Below are positions 12,112-24,643 of a DNA stretch of 64,000 nucleotides, piece after piece. Within the stretch, counting starts at the first letter, position 1, and each line of letters opens with the position of its first letter. Under the pieces are notes generated by a model, which did no database searches, had not been told where the DNA came from, and saw only the letters and a program-made list of their open reading frames with translations. The stretch comes from Homarus americanus (lineage: Eukaryota; Arthropoda; Malacostraca; Decapoda; Nephropidae), in assembly GCF_018991925.1 (NCBI RefSeq), contig NW_024738608.1, positions 1,914,187 through 1,978,186 of the forward strand. Reading direction: 5' to 3'. Position numbers and translations under genes: made by a program.

Positions 12112-12400
12112 TACAGCAACAACATTAACAACAACAATAGGAACAACAACAATAACAACAAGAGGAACAACAATAATAACAATGATAATAACAACAACAA
12201 TAATAACAATGATAATAACAACAACAATAATAACAATGATAATAACAACAACAATAATAATAACATTAACAACAATGATAATAACAACACCAACAGCAAT
12301 AAGAACGATAATAATAACAACACTAATAATAACAACAGTAACAACAATAGGAACAACAATAATAAGAACAACAACAACAATAACAATAAAAAAACATAAA
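12112..12400. repeat. (AAC/AAT)n trinucleotide repeat
   Basis: Mixed AAC/AAT/GAT trinucleotides. The poly-Asn, poly-Thr/Ile and poly-Leu open frames here are repeat translations. Confidence 0.95.
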
Positions 12401-12544
12401 AACCAACAACACTGGTAAAATATATCATCAGAAACTCATGTTGTGAATTCTAAAGCAAATTACTCAGTGAAGGAGATCTGGCAACACTTACAAGAAATCG
12501 TATATTTCTCTTTACTTGACAAATTTTTTTTTAAAGATATAACA

Positions 12545-12745
12545 CACCCGTGATCTGGCAACAGTTGTTAAGCTATGACACATCTGTGATCTGGCAACAG
12601 TTGTTGAGATATGACACACCTAGGATCTGGCAACAGTTGTTAAGCTATGACACAACTAGGATCTGGCAACAGTTGTTAAGCTATGACACACCTAGGATCT
12701 GGCATCAGTTGTTAAGCTATGACACACCTAGAATCTGGCAACCCG
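12545..12745. repeat. 36-bp minisatellite
   Basis: Six copies of a 36-bp unit (GATCTGGCAACAGTTGTTAA plus GCTATGACACACCTAG). Confidence 0.93.
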
Positions 12746-12834
12746 TTATTAAGAAGTTATTTCATTTGCTTCAGTTTGTTGAAAAGTTTCGTAAGTTTTG
12801 GAAATTTAGTCGACATTATCAAAGGTGGCAGCTG

Positions 12835-13115
12835 GTGGTGTTGTGGAGGAGGAAGAGGAGGAGGGGTAGATAAGAGAGGAGGAGGAGATAGTAGAAGAGG
12901 AGGAAATAAGAGAAAAGAAGGAAAACAAGAAGCGAAGGAAATAAGAGAAGAAGAGGAGGAAACAGAAGGAAGAAAATAGAGGAGGAAATAGGTGAAGGAG
13001 GAACTGATTAAGAAGAAGTAATCGAAGAAAGAGGAGAATACGGAAAAGGATAGGAGAAAATCGATGAAAAAGAAAAACAAGGAGAAGAGGAAGGAAAAGC
13101 GAGTTTGAGTATGAA
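12835..13115. repeat. Purine-rich GGAGGA/GAAGAA tract
   Basis: An imperfect purine strand. Its open frames on both strands are compositional artefacts. Confidence 0.8.
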
Positions 13116-13151
13116 AATAGGTCAAGTCCCGTAGGTCGTATGTTGGGGTTT

Positions 13152-13740
<589 letters not shown>

Positions 13741-13925
13741 GCATTTTGGGGGACACCCTGTATAGCTTTCGTCGACGCTGCTAGACTTACGACCATTTTT
13801 TTTCCTCACCTAAGGCAGAGTTGACCTTGCCTTTTCTTATGTCCAGAGTAAAGAAGTTTCCAGCTTGAAGGGTAAAAATTCTGAAGCACTAACAGACAGA
13901 CAGAGAGACAGGTTAACACAAATTG
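13741..13925. mobile_element. Possible transposon end with ACAGACAGACAG tail
   Basis: Contains GGGGGACACCCTGTAT, a motif frequent at Tc1/mariner-type ends, and closes with a CTAACAGACAGACAGAGAGA tail like those of several retroelements. Assignment is weak because no partner end was found. Confidence 0.25.
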
Positions 13926-13957
13926 ACGTATTAATATATCGTTATAAAACTTCACTC

Positions 13958-13964
<7 letters not shown>

Positions 13965-14019
<55 letters not shown>

Positions 14020-14103
14020 ACTGATAGACCGGAACATAACAGTCAACACAAGGAACCTCAAGTGATGGTCTCGTTATCTCGTAGCTTCAATAAACCACAA
14101 CTA

Positions 14104-14142
<39 letters not shown>

Positions 14143-14143
14143 A
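13965..14143. repeat. Inverted pair of (GA)n and (CT)n
   Basis: (GA)n at 13966-14017 and (CT)n at 14104-14142 flank about 87 bp of unique sequence, so a long hairpin is possible. The stretch 14150-14650 holds nothing recognised. Confidence 0.85.
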
Positions 14144-14659
14144 GGAAGTAAACGCAGCCAGTTCTCCGAGATCTTCAAACATTTATACACTGACATTTCA
14201 CTCTTGAATAGTGATAAATGATTCAAGCTATTTACTCTTCACTTACTTCTTTCTATATTGACGTGACATTTACATCGTTGTTGAAGTGAGCCAATCAGAA
14301 ATCGTCCCCACATCTGTTTGGGAGAATCTAGAAAAATCAAAACGATAATGAATTCTTGCATTGTTATTTTCTTCCTTCAGGATCGGAGTAAAAAAAAACT
14401 AAATCACACCCATGATTAATTTACTTTAATAAGACACGTTCAATGCTAAGCCTTAAATGGGACAAGTTTTACTGGAGCTGAAGAGTTTTTGTTCACAGGT
14501 TGACGAAGGCTGATTCCATTGAGTGGGTGGTGGTAGTAGTAGTGGCGTTGAGTCATCTTGTTGTTGAAGGTTAACTGGTATGAGATGGGTGTGTTGTCTT
14601 GTATGTTGCTAGTTAAGGGGAAAGTCGAATATGCAAATGAGAATATAAAAGATGGATTA

Positions 14660-14850
14660 CCAGAAGATTAGGTTCCCTTAAGATTAGCCACCTTAACATA
14701 ACTTAACATTACAAACATAACATAACATAACATAACATAATCAGATATATACTAATTTAACCTAACCCAACCTCCATTAGCTTAAAGGTGTTTAATTATC
14801 AGGTGAAATAAGCTTGAGGGGGAGGGCTAGTCTTCAAGTCATCTTATAAA
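14660..14850. mobile_element. Foldback (TTAGG-core) element
   Basis: The left arm includes AGATTAGCCACCTTAAC. The core is CATAA and CTAACC repeats. The right arm includes TTAATTATCAGGTGAAATAA, GCTTGAGGGG and a final CTTCAAGTCATCT. Divergent member of the family. Confidence 0.6.
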
Positions 14851-15289
14851 TATTATCAAAAGAAACTTGGTCTTTTGAGAGGATATTAATGGAAGAAAAA
14901 GCGTGAGGGGAACCAAAAGTTGACCATGATGAACGCCGGCGGTGGGTTAGCGAACAACGGGGCGGTGGGTCAATTTACAGTTACAGATCGTGGGTGTTGT
15001 TATCACGGGGCATCACTAGGGAGGCCCCGCCACGCCCCCATACCCCATAATGACCCACTGCTGCACCCATACTCCCATGCACCCCATCTATACCCCCTCC
15101 TACCCACTCCTCTAGCCAGCCCACCAGCCCACCCACTCGTTCACCACCCTCAGCGGTTCCACCCACCACGACCCTACTCAACTATCTTCCTACTTCACCC
15201 ACAGCCTCCACCGGGGCTGACCACCATCTCCATCATCCTCTGTACCTCCACCACATCCCCGCCCACACTTCCCTCATCCTTCATCATCC

Positions 15290-16305
15290 ATTCCGCCCCC
15301 TTCAAGTCCCTATCTACCTTACCTCCTCCTCCTCATCCTCCTTCAGCATCCCCCCACCAATGCTACCATCCTCATCATTACCACCCCTCACCACCCCTCA
15401 ACACCACCCTTCACCACCACCCTTCACCACCACCCTTCAATACCACCCCTCATCACCCTTCACCACCCTTCCACCACCCCCCAACACCTCCCCTCACCAC
15501 CACCCCTCACCACCAACCACCACCACCACCTCATCCCCACCACCTTCCCACCACCCCTCACCACCACCCTCACCACCACCCCTCATCACCACCCCCATCA
15601 CCACCCCTTATCACCACCCTCATCCCCTCATCACCACCCTCATCACCACCCCTCACCACCACCCTCATCACCACCCCTCATCACCACCCTCATCACCACC
15701 CCTCATCACCACCCTCATCACCATCACCACCACCACCCTCATCCCACCCACCACCCCCCTCATCACCCTCCTCATCAGCTCTCACCACCAACCCTCATCA
15801 CCACCCCTCACCCCTCACCACCACCCCTCACCCCTCACCACCACCCCTCACCACCACTCACCACCACCCCTCATCCACCCTCTCATCAGCTCTCACCCAC
15901 CATCCCCTCATCACCCACCCCTCACCACCACCCCTCACCACCACACCACCACCCCATCACCACCCTCATCACTCACCCACCCCTCACCACCACCCCCTCA
16001 TCACCACCCCTCATCAGCCTCACCCACCACCCTCACCACCCCTCACCCCTCACCACCACCCCTCATCACCACCCCTCATCACCTCATCCACCCCTCATCA
16101 CCACCCCTCACCACCCTCACCACCACCCTCTCACCACCACCCCTCATCACCACCCCTCACCACTCCTCACCACCACCCCTCACCACCACCCTCACACCCT
16201 CATCACTCTCATCACCACCCCTCATCACCACCCCTCACCACCCTCACACCCCTCATCACCACCCCTCATCACCACCCCTCATCACCACCCCTCACGAGCG
16301 TCAAG
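15290..16305. repeat. CACCACCCCTCAT minisatellite
   Basis: About 1 kb of imperfect CACCACCCCTCATCAC units. A 466-residue plus-strand frame starting at 14920 runs through it but is Pro/His/Thr-rich repeat translation. The upstream 14920-15290 is C-rich and low-complexity, without recognised domains. Confidence 0.9.
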
Positions 16306-16384
16306 ATGTTATCACACTGACAGCCCCAAGAGGAAAAAGGGCCCCATAGTCTGGCTGTAATCGTGAGACTCATTTGCTTTGATC

Positions 16385-16673
16385 GACAGGGGGAAGGGGA
16401 AGAAGATGGGAAGGAAGGGCAGGGGGAAGGGAAAGAGGAAGAGGAAGATGAAGATGGGGAGGAGGGGTAGAGTGAAGGGAAAGAGGAGGAGAAGGAAGGG
16501 CAGAGGGAAAAATAAAATGGGGAGGAAGGGCAGAGTGAAGGGAAAGAGGAAGAGGAAGAAGATGGGGAGGAGGGGGAAGAGGAAGAGGAGAAGGGGAGAA
16601 TGAGGAAAAGGAAGAAGAGGGGAGGAGAAAAGCGAAGAGAGGAAGGAGGGAGAGGAGGACATGTGTATATCAG

Positions 16674-16707
<34 letters not shown>
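16385..16707. repeat. Purine-rich GGGGAAGAGGAAGAG repeat with (CT)n
   Basis: About 270 bp of GGAAGRGG-type repeats followed by (CT)n at 16673-16706. The segment 16708-16960 is unique with nothing recognised. Confidence 0.85.
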
Positions 16708-16709
<2 letters not shown>

Positions 16710-16974
16710 CAAACCACCACTGCTCTTGTCTCACTTTGATCTACATCCTCCCATTAATTTACCTTATTAACTTAGGTAATTACCCAGAGCCAATATTTCT
16801 CAACACTGTGGCACACCTGAGAGACTCGTTCGTGTTCACCTTAATTATTATTCTGATTAATATTTACCTGTACTCGATTCCAATGTATAATTTGGTGTTG
16901 TGGTGTCTGCTTATTGGGTGTGTTGTGGTTGTTATTGCTGTATGTGATGTTGTTGCTGTTTGTTGTTGTTCTTT

Positions 16975-17066
16975 TTGTTCTTCTTATCATCATTATTGTT
17001 ATTATTAGTAATAGTGATAATTGTGGTTATTATTATTTTATTATTAATTATTATTTTTTTATCTAG

Positions 17067-17162
<96 letters not shown>

Positions 17163-17169
17163 CGTAACC

Positions 17170-17201
<32 letters not shown>

Positions 17202-17230
17202 TGTATAAAAAAAGTAGTAGTAGTAGTAGT
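16975..17230. repeat. (ATT)n and (GTA)n trinucleotide repeats
   Basis: ATT run at 17068-17162, then GTA runs to 17230. Confidence 0.95.
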
Positions 17231-17239
17231 ATCATTACC

Positions 17240-17640
17240 CCATACGTGTCGTCAAGCCCGTAAACATTAACGTTTTTTACCCCTCTTAAACACAGTCTCT
17301 CTATACTCCTAATCCTAACCACGTCTCAGTGCCGTACGACACTTTGGGAAAACAAGACGACCGGCAGTTTTCTTGCCTTCCCCTCCTGCCTCTTTTACAC
17401 TCGCCCTGTATACTAATTAGTACTAGCGGGCTGGCGGGCGTACAAAGCACTTCCTTAGCCTTGCTCATAGGCAGTTCCCTACTATTGTCAACCTCTTTAT
17501 AACCTTCCCGTAGAGACCATCACCTCGTAGGCCAAGTTTCACGAGGGTCGGTCCAAGGGTGCGGGAGCTGTGAGGGTTTGTTTGTGTAGATAGACAGACA
17601 GACAAAACGACAGATAGACAGAGAAGCGTGTGGATTTAAC
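17240..17640. mobile_element. Possible retroelement 3' end with GACAGACAG tail
   Basis: Non-repetitive sequence ending in AAGTTTCACGAGGGTCGGTC, then a GGGTTTG stretch and (GACA)n. A block of the form AAGTTTCGTG..GATCGGTC before an acagacagaca tail is typical of RTE-like and other arthropod elements. No coding remnant was recognised. Confidence 0.4.
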
Positions 17641-17673
17641 AAGAGGTACTTAGATGAATTATGGATTAGGATG

Positions 17674-17674
<1 letters not shown>

Positions 17675-17747
<73 letters not shown>

Positions 17748-17748
17748 G
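17675..17748. repeat. (ATT)n microsatellite
   Basis: About 24 ATT units. Confidence 0.96.
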
Positions 17749-17929
17749 GTGTTTTTTTTTGTGTCGTCGTGTTATAGTTGTGACGTCAGCGCTTCTCAGT
17801 GTGTTCGTAGTTGTGAGTTAAGCTCCCTCTCCCAGTCAGCTTAGTGTGGTTTGTCGTCCATGGGATTAAGTCGACCGCAGTTAACAAACACTTGGTCGTT
17901 TATGGAGTTTCTTGGACGAGTCTTGAGGT

Positions 17930-17942
17930 GTATGTATGTATG

Positions 17943-17975
<33 letters not shown>
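17930..17975. repeat. (GTAT)n microsatellite
   Basis: GTAT repeats abutting the LINE 3' tail. Related GTAT sequence also sits at the other end of that LINE fragment. Confidence 0.9.
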
Positions 17976-17979
<4 letters not shown>

Positions 17980-18585
17980 TAATAATAATAAACGGTTTAT
18001 TAATAGAGTTGCAGCCGGTGGCTGAAAATATACAAACTTACATTTGATTTAGACATAATGATATGCGTTGAATACATTTACAGGGCTGTACAGTACATAA
18101 ATCAGGAGTTGTTTATTATTTTAACAATAGATGGGATGGTGCTGTTCTTATATCTATCAGTGCGGGCTCTTATGGGCTGAATTTTGTTGTAATGGCGGAC
18201 TGTGCGACTGCCGGTGGCAGGAGGTGGCGATGACGAGGGTGGTGCAGTAGTCCACTGCCAAACCTTACTAGTGCTTGGTGGTGGAGGTCACTGAGGGATG
18301 GCATTTCCAGGGTGGAGAGAGCGTTGGTGTTGCCGGAGTAGTCTGCGCCGAGCATGATTCTGCAGGCCCTTTTCTGTACCTTCTCCAACCGACGTTGTTG
18401 GGTGGCGTTGAGAGAAGACGACCAGGCTGGTGATGCATACGTTAGTTTCGGGAGAATAAAGGCGTTGTAGATAGTCCTCAGCTCTGGCGTGGGTGTCCCA
18501 AGTGACCTAAGTCGTCGTAGCATGTAGAGTCGGTATGAGGCTGCCTTGATTGTGTTGTTTACATGGGCCTTCCAGTCCAGATGTA
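17976..18585 (-). pseudogene. LINE ORF2 C-terminal fragment with 3' end
   Basis: Minus-strand LINE fragment. The coding part (about 18580 down to 18170) begins LDWKAHVNNTIKAASYRLYM and continues through LRRLRSLGTPTPELRTIYNA, FILPKLTYASPAWSSSLNAT, QQRRLEKVQKRACRIMLGAD and LLHHPRHRHLLPP. This is the region downstream of the RT palm in a LINE family widespread in invertebrates. About 140 residues are open without a stop, followed by a 3' UTR of roughly 190 bp and a TTA-repeat tail at 17976-17990. The same 3' end recurs at 60585. The RT catalytic core is absent (5' truncation). GTAT-rich sequence on both sides suggests insertion into a microsatellite. Confidence 0.8.
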
Positions 18586-18589
18586 TATA

Positions 18590-19069
18590 TGTATGTATTG
18601 AAAAGAACGTAGGCCAACAAACAAACAGTAAGGTGGAGCGTAAAGAGGGTGTGATAAAACAAGGAATAATGAGAATGAAGGGAATAAGGTGTGATTGGAC
18701 ATTAACGGAGGAGAGGAAAAATGAAAAGAATATGATTAAAGATGACAAAGAGAAAAAGGGAAGATTTCCAATAAACCACAAAGGATTATAGGGAATGGGG
18801 AGAGCTGTGATAAAATACGGGAGATGAGAGGGAGAAAGAGGGAGAAATAGATGAAAATAGATGATTGAAGAGGGTATGTCTTAGAGCAACACATATAAAT
18901 ATACAGGTGTTATTATTGGACAGGTAAACACGTCATAATATATATAATAACAACAGTATTCAACAAATTTGCTTTTAATTTCGTGGAATATATAAGTACT
19001 ACACATAAATCAGCTTAATGAAGGTATAAATTATATGGCTATGGAATATAACGGGACATGAATCATATG

Positions 19070-19129
<60 letters not shown>

Positions 19130-19393
19130 CCCACGGTCTAACGAATCTATTGTTATCAGTCTCCAACCATCTCGCCACCAGATATTTTCTCTTTTACACA
19201 ACCTGTCAGTCATGTATCTTCTCTTTACCATAACCCGTCATTAGTAGGTGTGAGTCAATATGGCGCAGACGTCACCAGGCGGTTACACAATGACGCGCGT
19301 TAAATTGATGTGGATGTTTTCATAATCTACTTCAACGGCCAATTTAGTTATTTATCATCAACTGAAAGCTCGATAATAATTGATTTTGAGGGA

Positions 19394-19446
<53 letters not shown>

Positions 19447-19560
19447 ATAATTTGCGAAAGACTAGCTAACATCACTCGCTATCTTCTCACATTAAGCGGC
19501 CGTAACTTCCTGTTGGTTAGGTTAGGTTTGGTTAGGTTAGGTTATTTTAGGACATGACTG
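18590..19560. other. Unique sequence with (CT)n and (GA)n
   Basis: A-rich unique DNA. (CT)n lies at 19077-19123 and (GA)n at 19398-19442, inverted to each other. A short TTAGG-like tract is at 19516-19548. No gene was recognised. Confidence 0.5.
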
Positions 19561-19654
19561 AACCCAGTGTTTCCTTCCTTTGTAAAAATGTCACCCTGGT
19601 CTTACTTTTTATTTCCTTCACTGTTTATCGAGAATGTTCTATGCCCTTCCTTCA

Positions 19655-20175
19655 TCGCTCCTCCTCTTCATTCTCCTTATCCTCTTCTTCATTCTCCTCT
19701 TCCTCCTCCTCCTCCTCCTCCTCCTCCTCCCCTTCATTTTCTTTATCCCCCTCCTCCTCTTCCTCCTCCTCTTCATTTTCTTTACCCTCCTCCCCTTCAT
19801 TCTCCTTGTCCTCCTCCTCCCCTTCATTCTCCTTGTCCTCCTCCTCTTCATTTTCCTTCTCCCCCTCCTCCTCTTCTTTCTCCTTATCCTCCTCCTCTTC
19901 TTCATTCTCCTCCTCCTCTTCATTCTCCTTATCATCCTCTTCATTCTTTCTCCTTATCCTCCTCTTCTTTCTCCTTATCCTCCTCCTCTTCTTCATTCTC
20001 CTCCTCCTCTTCATTCTCCTTATCATCCTCTTCATTCATTCTCCTTATCCCCATTCTCCTTATCCCCCTCCTTTCCTTCATTCTCCTTATCCCCCTTTTC
20101 TTTCTCCTTATCCTCCTCCTCTTCTTCATTCTCCTCCTCCTCTTCATTTTCCTTATCCTCCTTATCCACACTCCT
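19655..20175. repeat. Polypyrimidine minisatellite (CTCCTTATCCTCCTCTTCATT)
   Basis: About 500 bp of TCC, CTT and CTCCTTATCC units, nearly free of purines except for regular A. Several open frames of 100-290 residues on both strands are artefacts. Confidence 0.9.
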
Positions 20176-20412
20176 CATCCTCCTCCTTCGCCCTCATACA
20201 AGTCCCCTCATTACTTCCTGGTACAAACAGCTCTACCTATCTACCCTCCCATCAACTACTCCATCTACCTGTACCCTGAGTATCTACTTCTCCATCAATT
20301 TCTACCTTTCTTATCTTCCATCTGTTGTTTTTGATCTTGTTGTGTCTCCTTTCGTTGTTATTCTCTCCATTTTATTCCTTTTGGTCATGTTTATTCAGTA
20401 TTTGTTTTTCAC

Positions 20413-20513
20413 TTCATCGCCCATTCACAGCTGGGTCGACTTAGGGTGCCCCGGGCGTGAACCAGCGAACATGAGGACACAAAGGGAGTGTTCTATCCAC
20501 TTGGTCACCACAT
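20413..20513 (-). mobile_element. tRNA-derived SINE (head and central region)
   Basis: On the minus strand the sequence starts GTGGTGACCAAGTGGATAGA, a good RNA polymerase III box A. About 35 bases later it has GGTTCACGCCCGG, a box B match. It then continues CTAAGTCGACCCAGCTGTGA and ATGGG, a body seen in many invertebrate tRNA-derived SINEs. It is not a functional tRNA: no cloverleaf stems were recognised. It ends directly beside the 61-bp satellite. Borders are accurate to a few bases. Confidence 0.75.
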
Positions 20514-20519
20514 GAGTAA

Positions 20520-22125
20520 AATAATGATGATGAAAATAACATCACCACAGGTCACCATAACAACATTAGGACACAAACATCACCACAGATCACCATAACA
20601 TCACCACAGGTCACCATAACACAACATCAGGACACTAACATCACCACAGATCACCATAACATCACCACAGGTCACCAGAACACAACATTAGGACACAAAC
20701 ATCACCACAGATCACCATAACATCACCACAGGTCACCATAACACAACATCAGGACACTAACATCAACACAGATCACCATAACATCACCACAGGTCACCAT
20801 AACACAACATCAGGACACTAACATCACCACAGATCACCATAACATAACATTAGGACACTAACATCACCACAGGTCACCAGAACACAACATTAGGACACAA
20901 ACATCACCACAGATCACCATAACATCACCACAGGTTACCATAACACAACATCAGGACACTAACATCACCACAGGTCACCATAACATCACCACAGGTCACC
21001 ATAACACAACATCAGGACACTAACATCACCACAGATCACCATAACATCACCACAGGTCACCATAACACAACATCAGGACACTAACATCACCACAGGTCAC
21101 CATAACATCACCACAGATCACCATAACACAATATTAGGACACGAACATCACCACAGGTCACAATAACACAACATTACACAAACATCACCACAGGTCACCA
21201 TAACATCAACACACAACATCAGGACACTAACATCACCACAGATCACCATAACATCACCACAGGTCACCATAACACAACATCAGGACACTAACATCACCAC
21301 AGATCACCACACTAACATCACCACAGGTCACAGAACACAACATTAGGACACAAACATCCACAGATCACCATAACATCACCACAGGTCACCATAACACAAC
21401 ATCAGGACACTAACATCACCACAGGTCACCATAACATCACCACAGATCACCATAACACAATATTAGGACACGAACATCACCACAGGTCACCATAACATCA
21501 CCAGGTCAGGTCAACATCACCACAGGTAACACATAACACAACATCAGGACATTAACATCACCACAGGTCACCATAACACAACATCAGGACACTAACATCA
21601 CCACAGGTCACCATAACACAACATTAGGACACTAACATCACCACAGGTCACCATAACACAATATTATACACGAACATCACCACAGGTCACCATAACATCA
21701 CCACAGGTCACCATAACACAACATCACCATAGGACAAACATCACCACAGGTCACCATAACATCACCACAGGTCACCATAACACAATATTAGGACACGAAC
21801 ATCACCACAGGTCAATACATCTCAGGGACACGAACATCACCACAGGTCACCATCACCACAGGTCAGTCAACTACATCAATTAGGACAGGACACTAACATC
21901 ACCACAGGTCACCATAACACAATATTAGGACACGAACATCACCACAGGTCACTATAACATCACCACAGGTCACCATAACATCACCACTGGTCACCATAAC
22001 ACAATATTATGACACGAACATCACCACAGGTCACTATAACATCACCACAGGTCACCATAACACAATATTAGGACACTAACATCACCACAAGTCACTATAA
22101 CATCACCACAGGTCACCATAACGCA
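20520..22125. repeat. 61-bp (21 + 21 + 19) satellite
   Basis: About 1.6 kb built from AACATCACCACAGGTCACCA units (about 21 bp) plus an ACACAACATCAGGACACT spacer, together giving a composite unit near 61 bp. The left half is regular; the right half is scrambled by deletions. Each unit contains AGGTCA or AGATCA. Confidence 0.93.
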
Positions 22126-22234
22126 TCAGTACACCAACAGGAGGGTCGCCGGGAGGTTTAGACCAACGGTTGTGTCACGTGGCAAAACTTTGTTCATTAA
22201 AACCTCCAGATTTTGCATATATTTACGATTAATC

Positions 22235-22500
22235 CCGTGGGAGACGGGTGTGAGAGGGGAGAGGGGTGTGAGAGGGGAGAGGGGTGTGAGAAGAGGGAGG
22301 GGTGTGAGAGGAGGGAGAGGTGGGAGGGAGAGAGAGAGAGGTGGGAGGGAGAGAGAGAAAGGGAGATGTGTGAGAGGAGGGAGAGGTGTTTTAATGCCAG
22401 ATTATGCGTTGTGGGTGACATGTTCAGTCGTCTGTGTGAGTTGTAATATACTGGAGTACACTCTCTCTCTCTCTCTCTCACTTAGAATCTCCCGAGTTAT
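22235..22500. repeat. GTGAGAGGGGAGAGG repeat and short (CT)n
   Basis: G/A-rich units of 15-17 bp to about 22390. (CT)n lies at 22462-22479. Confidence 0.8.
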
Positions 22501-22689
22501 TCATTGATTCCCAGGTCGTCGACGCAGACTGTGTGTGTGTGTAGGCCGCAGTGCGTTACTAATATCCATTCTTGTCCTGCTACTTTTAAATGGCATGTAT
22601 TAGCATTTCCCCAATTTGGATCAGACCTCTAGGGGGGAGGGGGCGTGGGGGCAGTGGGGTGGAGTGGGGGAGGGCCTCATTAGTATCGG

Positions 22690-23250
22690 CTAGTGTTGAC
22701 AGCACGAGGGAGGGGGAGTTGATAAGACATTAAGGGAGGAGGGAAATGTAGATGAATTGAGGAAAAGGAGGAGGAGTAGGAGGAAAGTTGATGAAATGAG
22801 GAGGAGGAGACGGAGAAACAGTAGTAGGGAAGTAGGATAAAGAAGAGATAGCAAAGGATAGGGAGAGGAGAAGCTACTGTTCCTCCTCTCTCCTTCTCTC
22901 ACTTTCATTTATCTCTCTTCTCCTCTCCTTTCCCATATTACTACTTTCCTTACCTTCCCTTCTAGATACGATTCCACATTTTCTCTTCCTTTCTTATCGA
23001 CACCTTCCCTTCTATCCTTTTCCTTCCTTCTCCCTTTCTTTTCTTCTCTTCTCCTTCCTTACTCTTTTCTACCTTTCTTCCCTACCCTCCTCTTCCCTTC
23101 CTCCCCACTCGCTTTCCCTCCGTCTCCCCTTTCCCTCCGTCTCCCTTCTCCTCTCCTTTCCCTCCCTCTCCCCTCTCTCCCTCCTTCCCTCTCCCTTCCC
23201 TCCCTTTCCCCTCTTCCCCTCTCCCCCTCTCCCCCACCTCCTTCGCTACA
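22690..23250. repeat. Purine tract followed by CCTTCCCTCTCC pyrimidine tract
   Basis: A GGAGGA-rich strand at 22700-22880 switches to a pyrimidine strand at 22880-23240, giving an inverted, hairpin-capable arrangement. No gene. Confidence 0.75.
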
Positions 23251-23339
23251 CTCACCGCCTCATTGATGCCATTAACCACACCAATTTCCCTCAATTTCCA
23301 TAATCAGATTCATGCCCTTTCATCTCCCGTCCCGCCTTA

Positions 23340-23800
23340 GACCTCCTGTGACCTGACCTGATATCTTATGGCTTGAGCTGACCTCCTATGATGTGAGGGA
23401 TAGCTGTGCCTGACCCTATATGCCATGACCTAGTTTGACCTTACATGATCTACCCTGATCCTCTGTCACATAATTTGATCTTTTGTAACCAAGTCTGACC
23501 GTCTATGACCTAATCTGACCCTCTATGACCTAACCTGACCCTCTGTGACCTAGTCTGGCCCTTTGTGACCTAGCCTGACCCTCTGTAACCTACTCTGACT
23601 TTTTGACCTAGCCTTGTCCTCCCTACCCCAGTCTGACCTTCTCTTTTCTAGCCTGACCCTCTGTGACCTATCCTGACCCTTCGGTGCCCTAGCCTGACCC
23701 TCTCTGTCATAGGACCTATCTTAACCCTCTCTGCCCCAGTATGACCCTCTGTGGCTTAGCCTGACCTCCCGGGAAGCTAGTGTGACCCCTCCCGGCAGCC
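23340..23800. repeat. Degenerate 20-bp minisatellite (TGACCTAGCCTGACCCTCTG)
   Basis: About 20 diverged copies with a strongly conserved TGACC core at 10- and 20-bp spacing. The stretch 23801-24280 is unique; a minus-strand frame of 112 residues there resembles nothing recognised. Confidence 0.85.
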
Positions 23801-24282
23801 ACCTGGTCCGCTAACAATCAAGCCAGGTCAGGCAGAGGTCATCGGGGGTGATCTAGTTAACACTTTTGTATACCACAGCTGGCCCGGAAGCCGTCCTATA
23901 CATGCTGTAATTACTGATGAGAGAGATAGGTGAGCGGTGAACAAATGACGCGCGGGGGATCGAACGCCTCTGACAGGGGGTTGAAGGAAGGTGTTGGGTT
24001 GTGGATAAAGGTTCAGAATAAAGGCCTTTTAGATGATGGGAAAGAACGTCCTGAGATCGTTCCTCTGATAACAAAATGGAAGAATGTCTTAATCGTCTCT
24101 TTATTCGCGATATTCTGTTCTGTGCGTCTCGTTCGTCACTTGTTCCCCATTTATTTATCAAACAAGTGACAGTCAGCCGCGCGTTGATCATACATTATTC
24201 AGGTATTATTTCGATTATACCCACCAAACATTGTCCTTTCCGGGAACGATACACGTAGCTTACACGGAGATTATAAAGGATA

Positions 24283-24304
24283 GAGAGAGAGAGAGAGTAC
24301 AAGA

Positions 24305-24344
<40 letters not shown>

Positions 24345-24451
24345 ATAAAGTTAAACAATCATATTGACAAGATTGGAGTACAATATTGTTCAATCTATGT
24401 AATTGAGTAAGATCTTGGCACACAGATAAGAGTCGGATGGACAAGGCTGAC

Positions 24452-24494
<43 letters not shown>

Positions 24495-24615
24495 GCAAGA
24501 GGGTAATAGACAGGAAACACCCCTTCCTTCCTACCTTCCTTCCTACCTTCCTTCCTTCCTTCCTTCCTTTCTACTTTCCTTCCTCCTTCCCTCCCCTCCT
24601 CTCTCCCTCCCTATA
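24283..24615. repeat. Microsatellite cluster: (GA)n, (CA)n, (CAGA)n, (CCTT)n
   Basis: (CA)n lies at 24308-24342, (CAGA)n at 24456-24494 and CCTTCCTTCC pyrimidine repeats at 24520-24610. The last forms a long polypyrimidine tract immediately upstream of the exon-like segment at 24644. Confidence 0.9.
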
Positions 24616-24643
24616 TGATACCATCACCTCCTCGCTGCTTCAG

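Noticed and set aside
12019..12428. Poly-Asn protein and its antisense poly-Leu frame
   Set aside because: AAC/AAT microsatellite translation.
14920..16320. 466-residue Pro/His/Thr-rich open frame
   Set aside because: Most of it is the CACCACCCCTCAT minisatellite. The non-repetitive first part has no recognised domain and is C-rich throughout.
20413..20513. Functional tRNA gene on the minus strand
   Set aside because: Box A and box B are present, but no cloverleaf was recognised and the SINE body follows directly.
19554..20515. Overlapping Ser/Leu/Pro frames (241-293 residues) and antisense Lys/Arg/Glu frames
   Set aside because: Polypyrimidine tract; composition alone explains them.
23853..24191. 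112-residue minus-strand frame
   Set aside because: No motif, no splice context and no family recognised.
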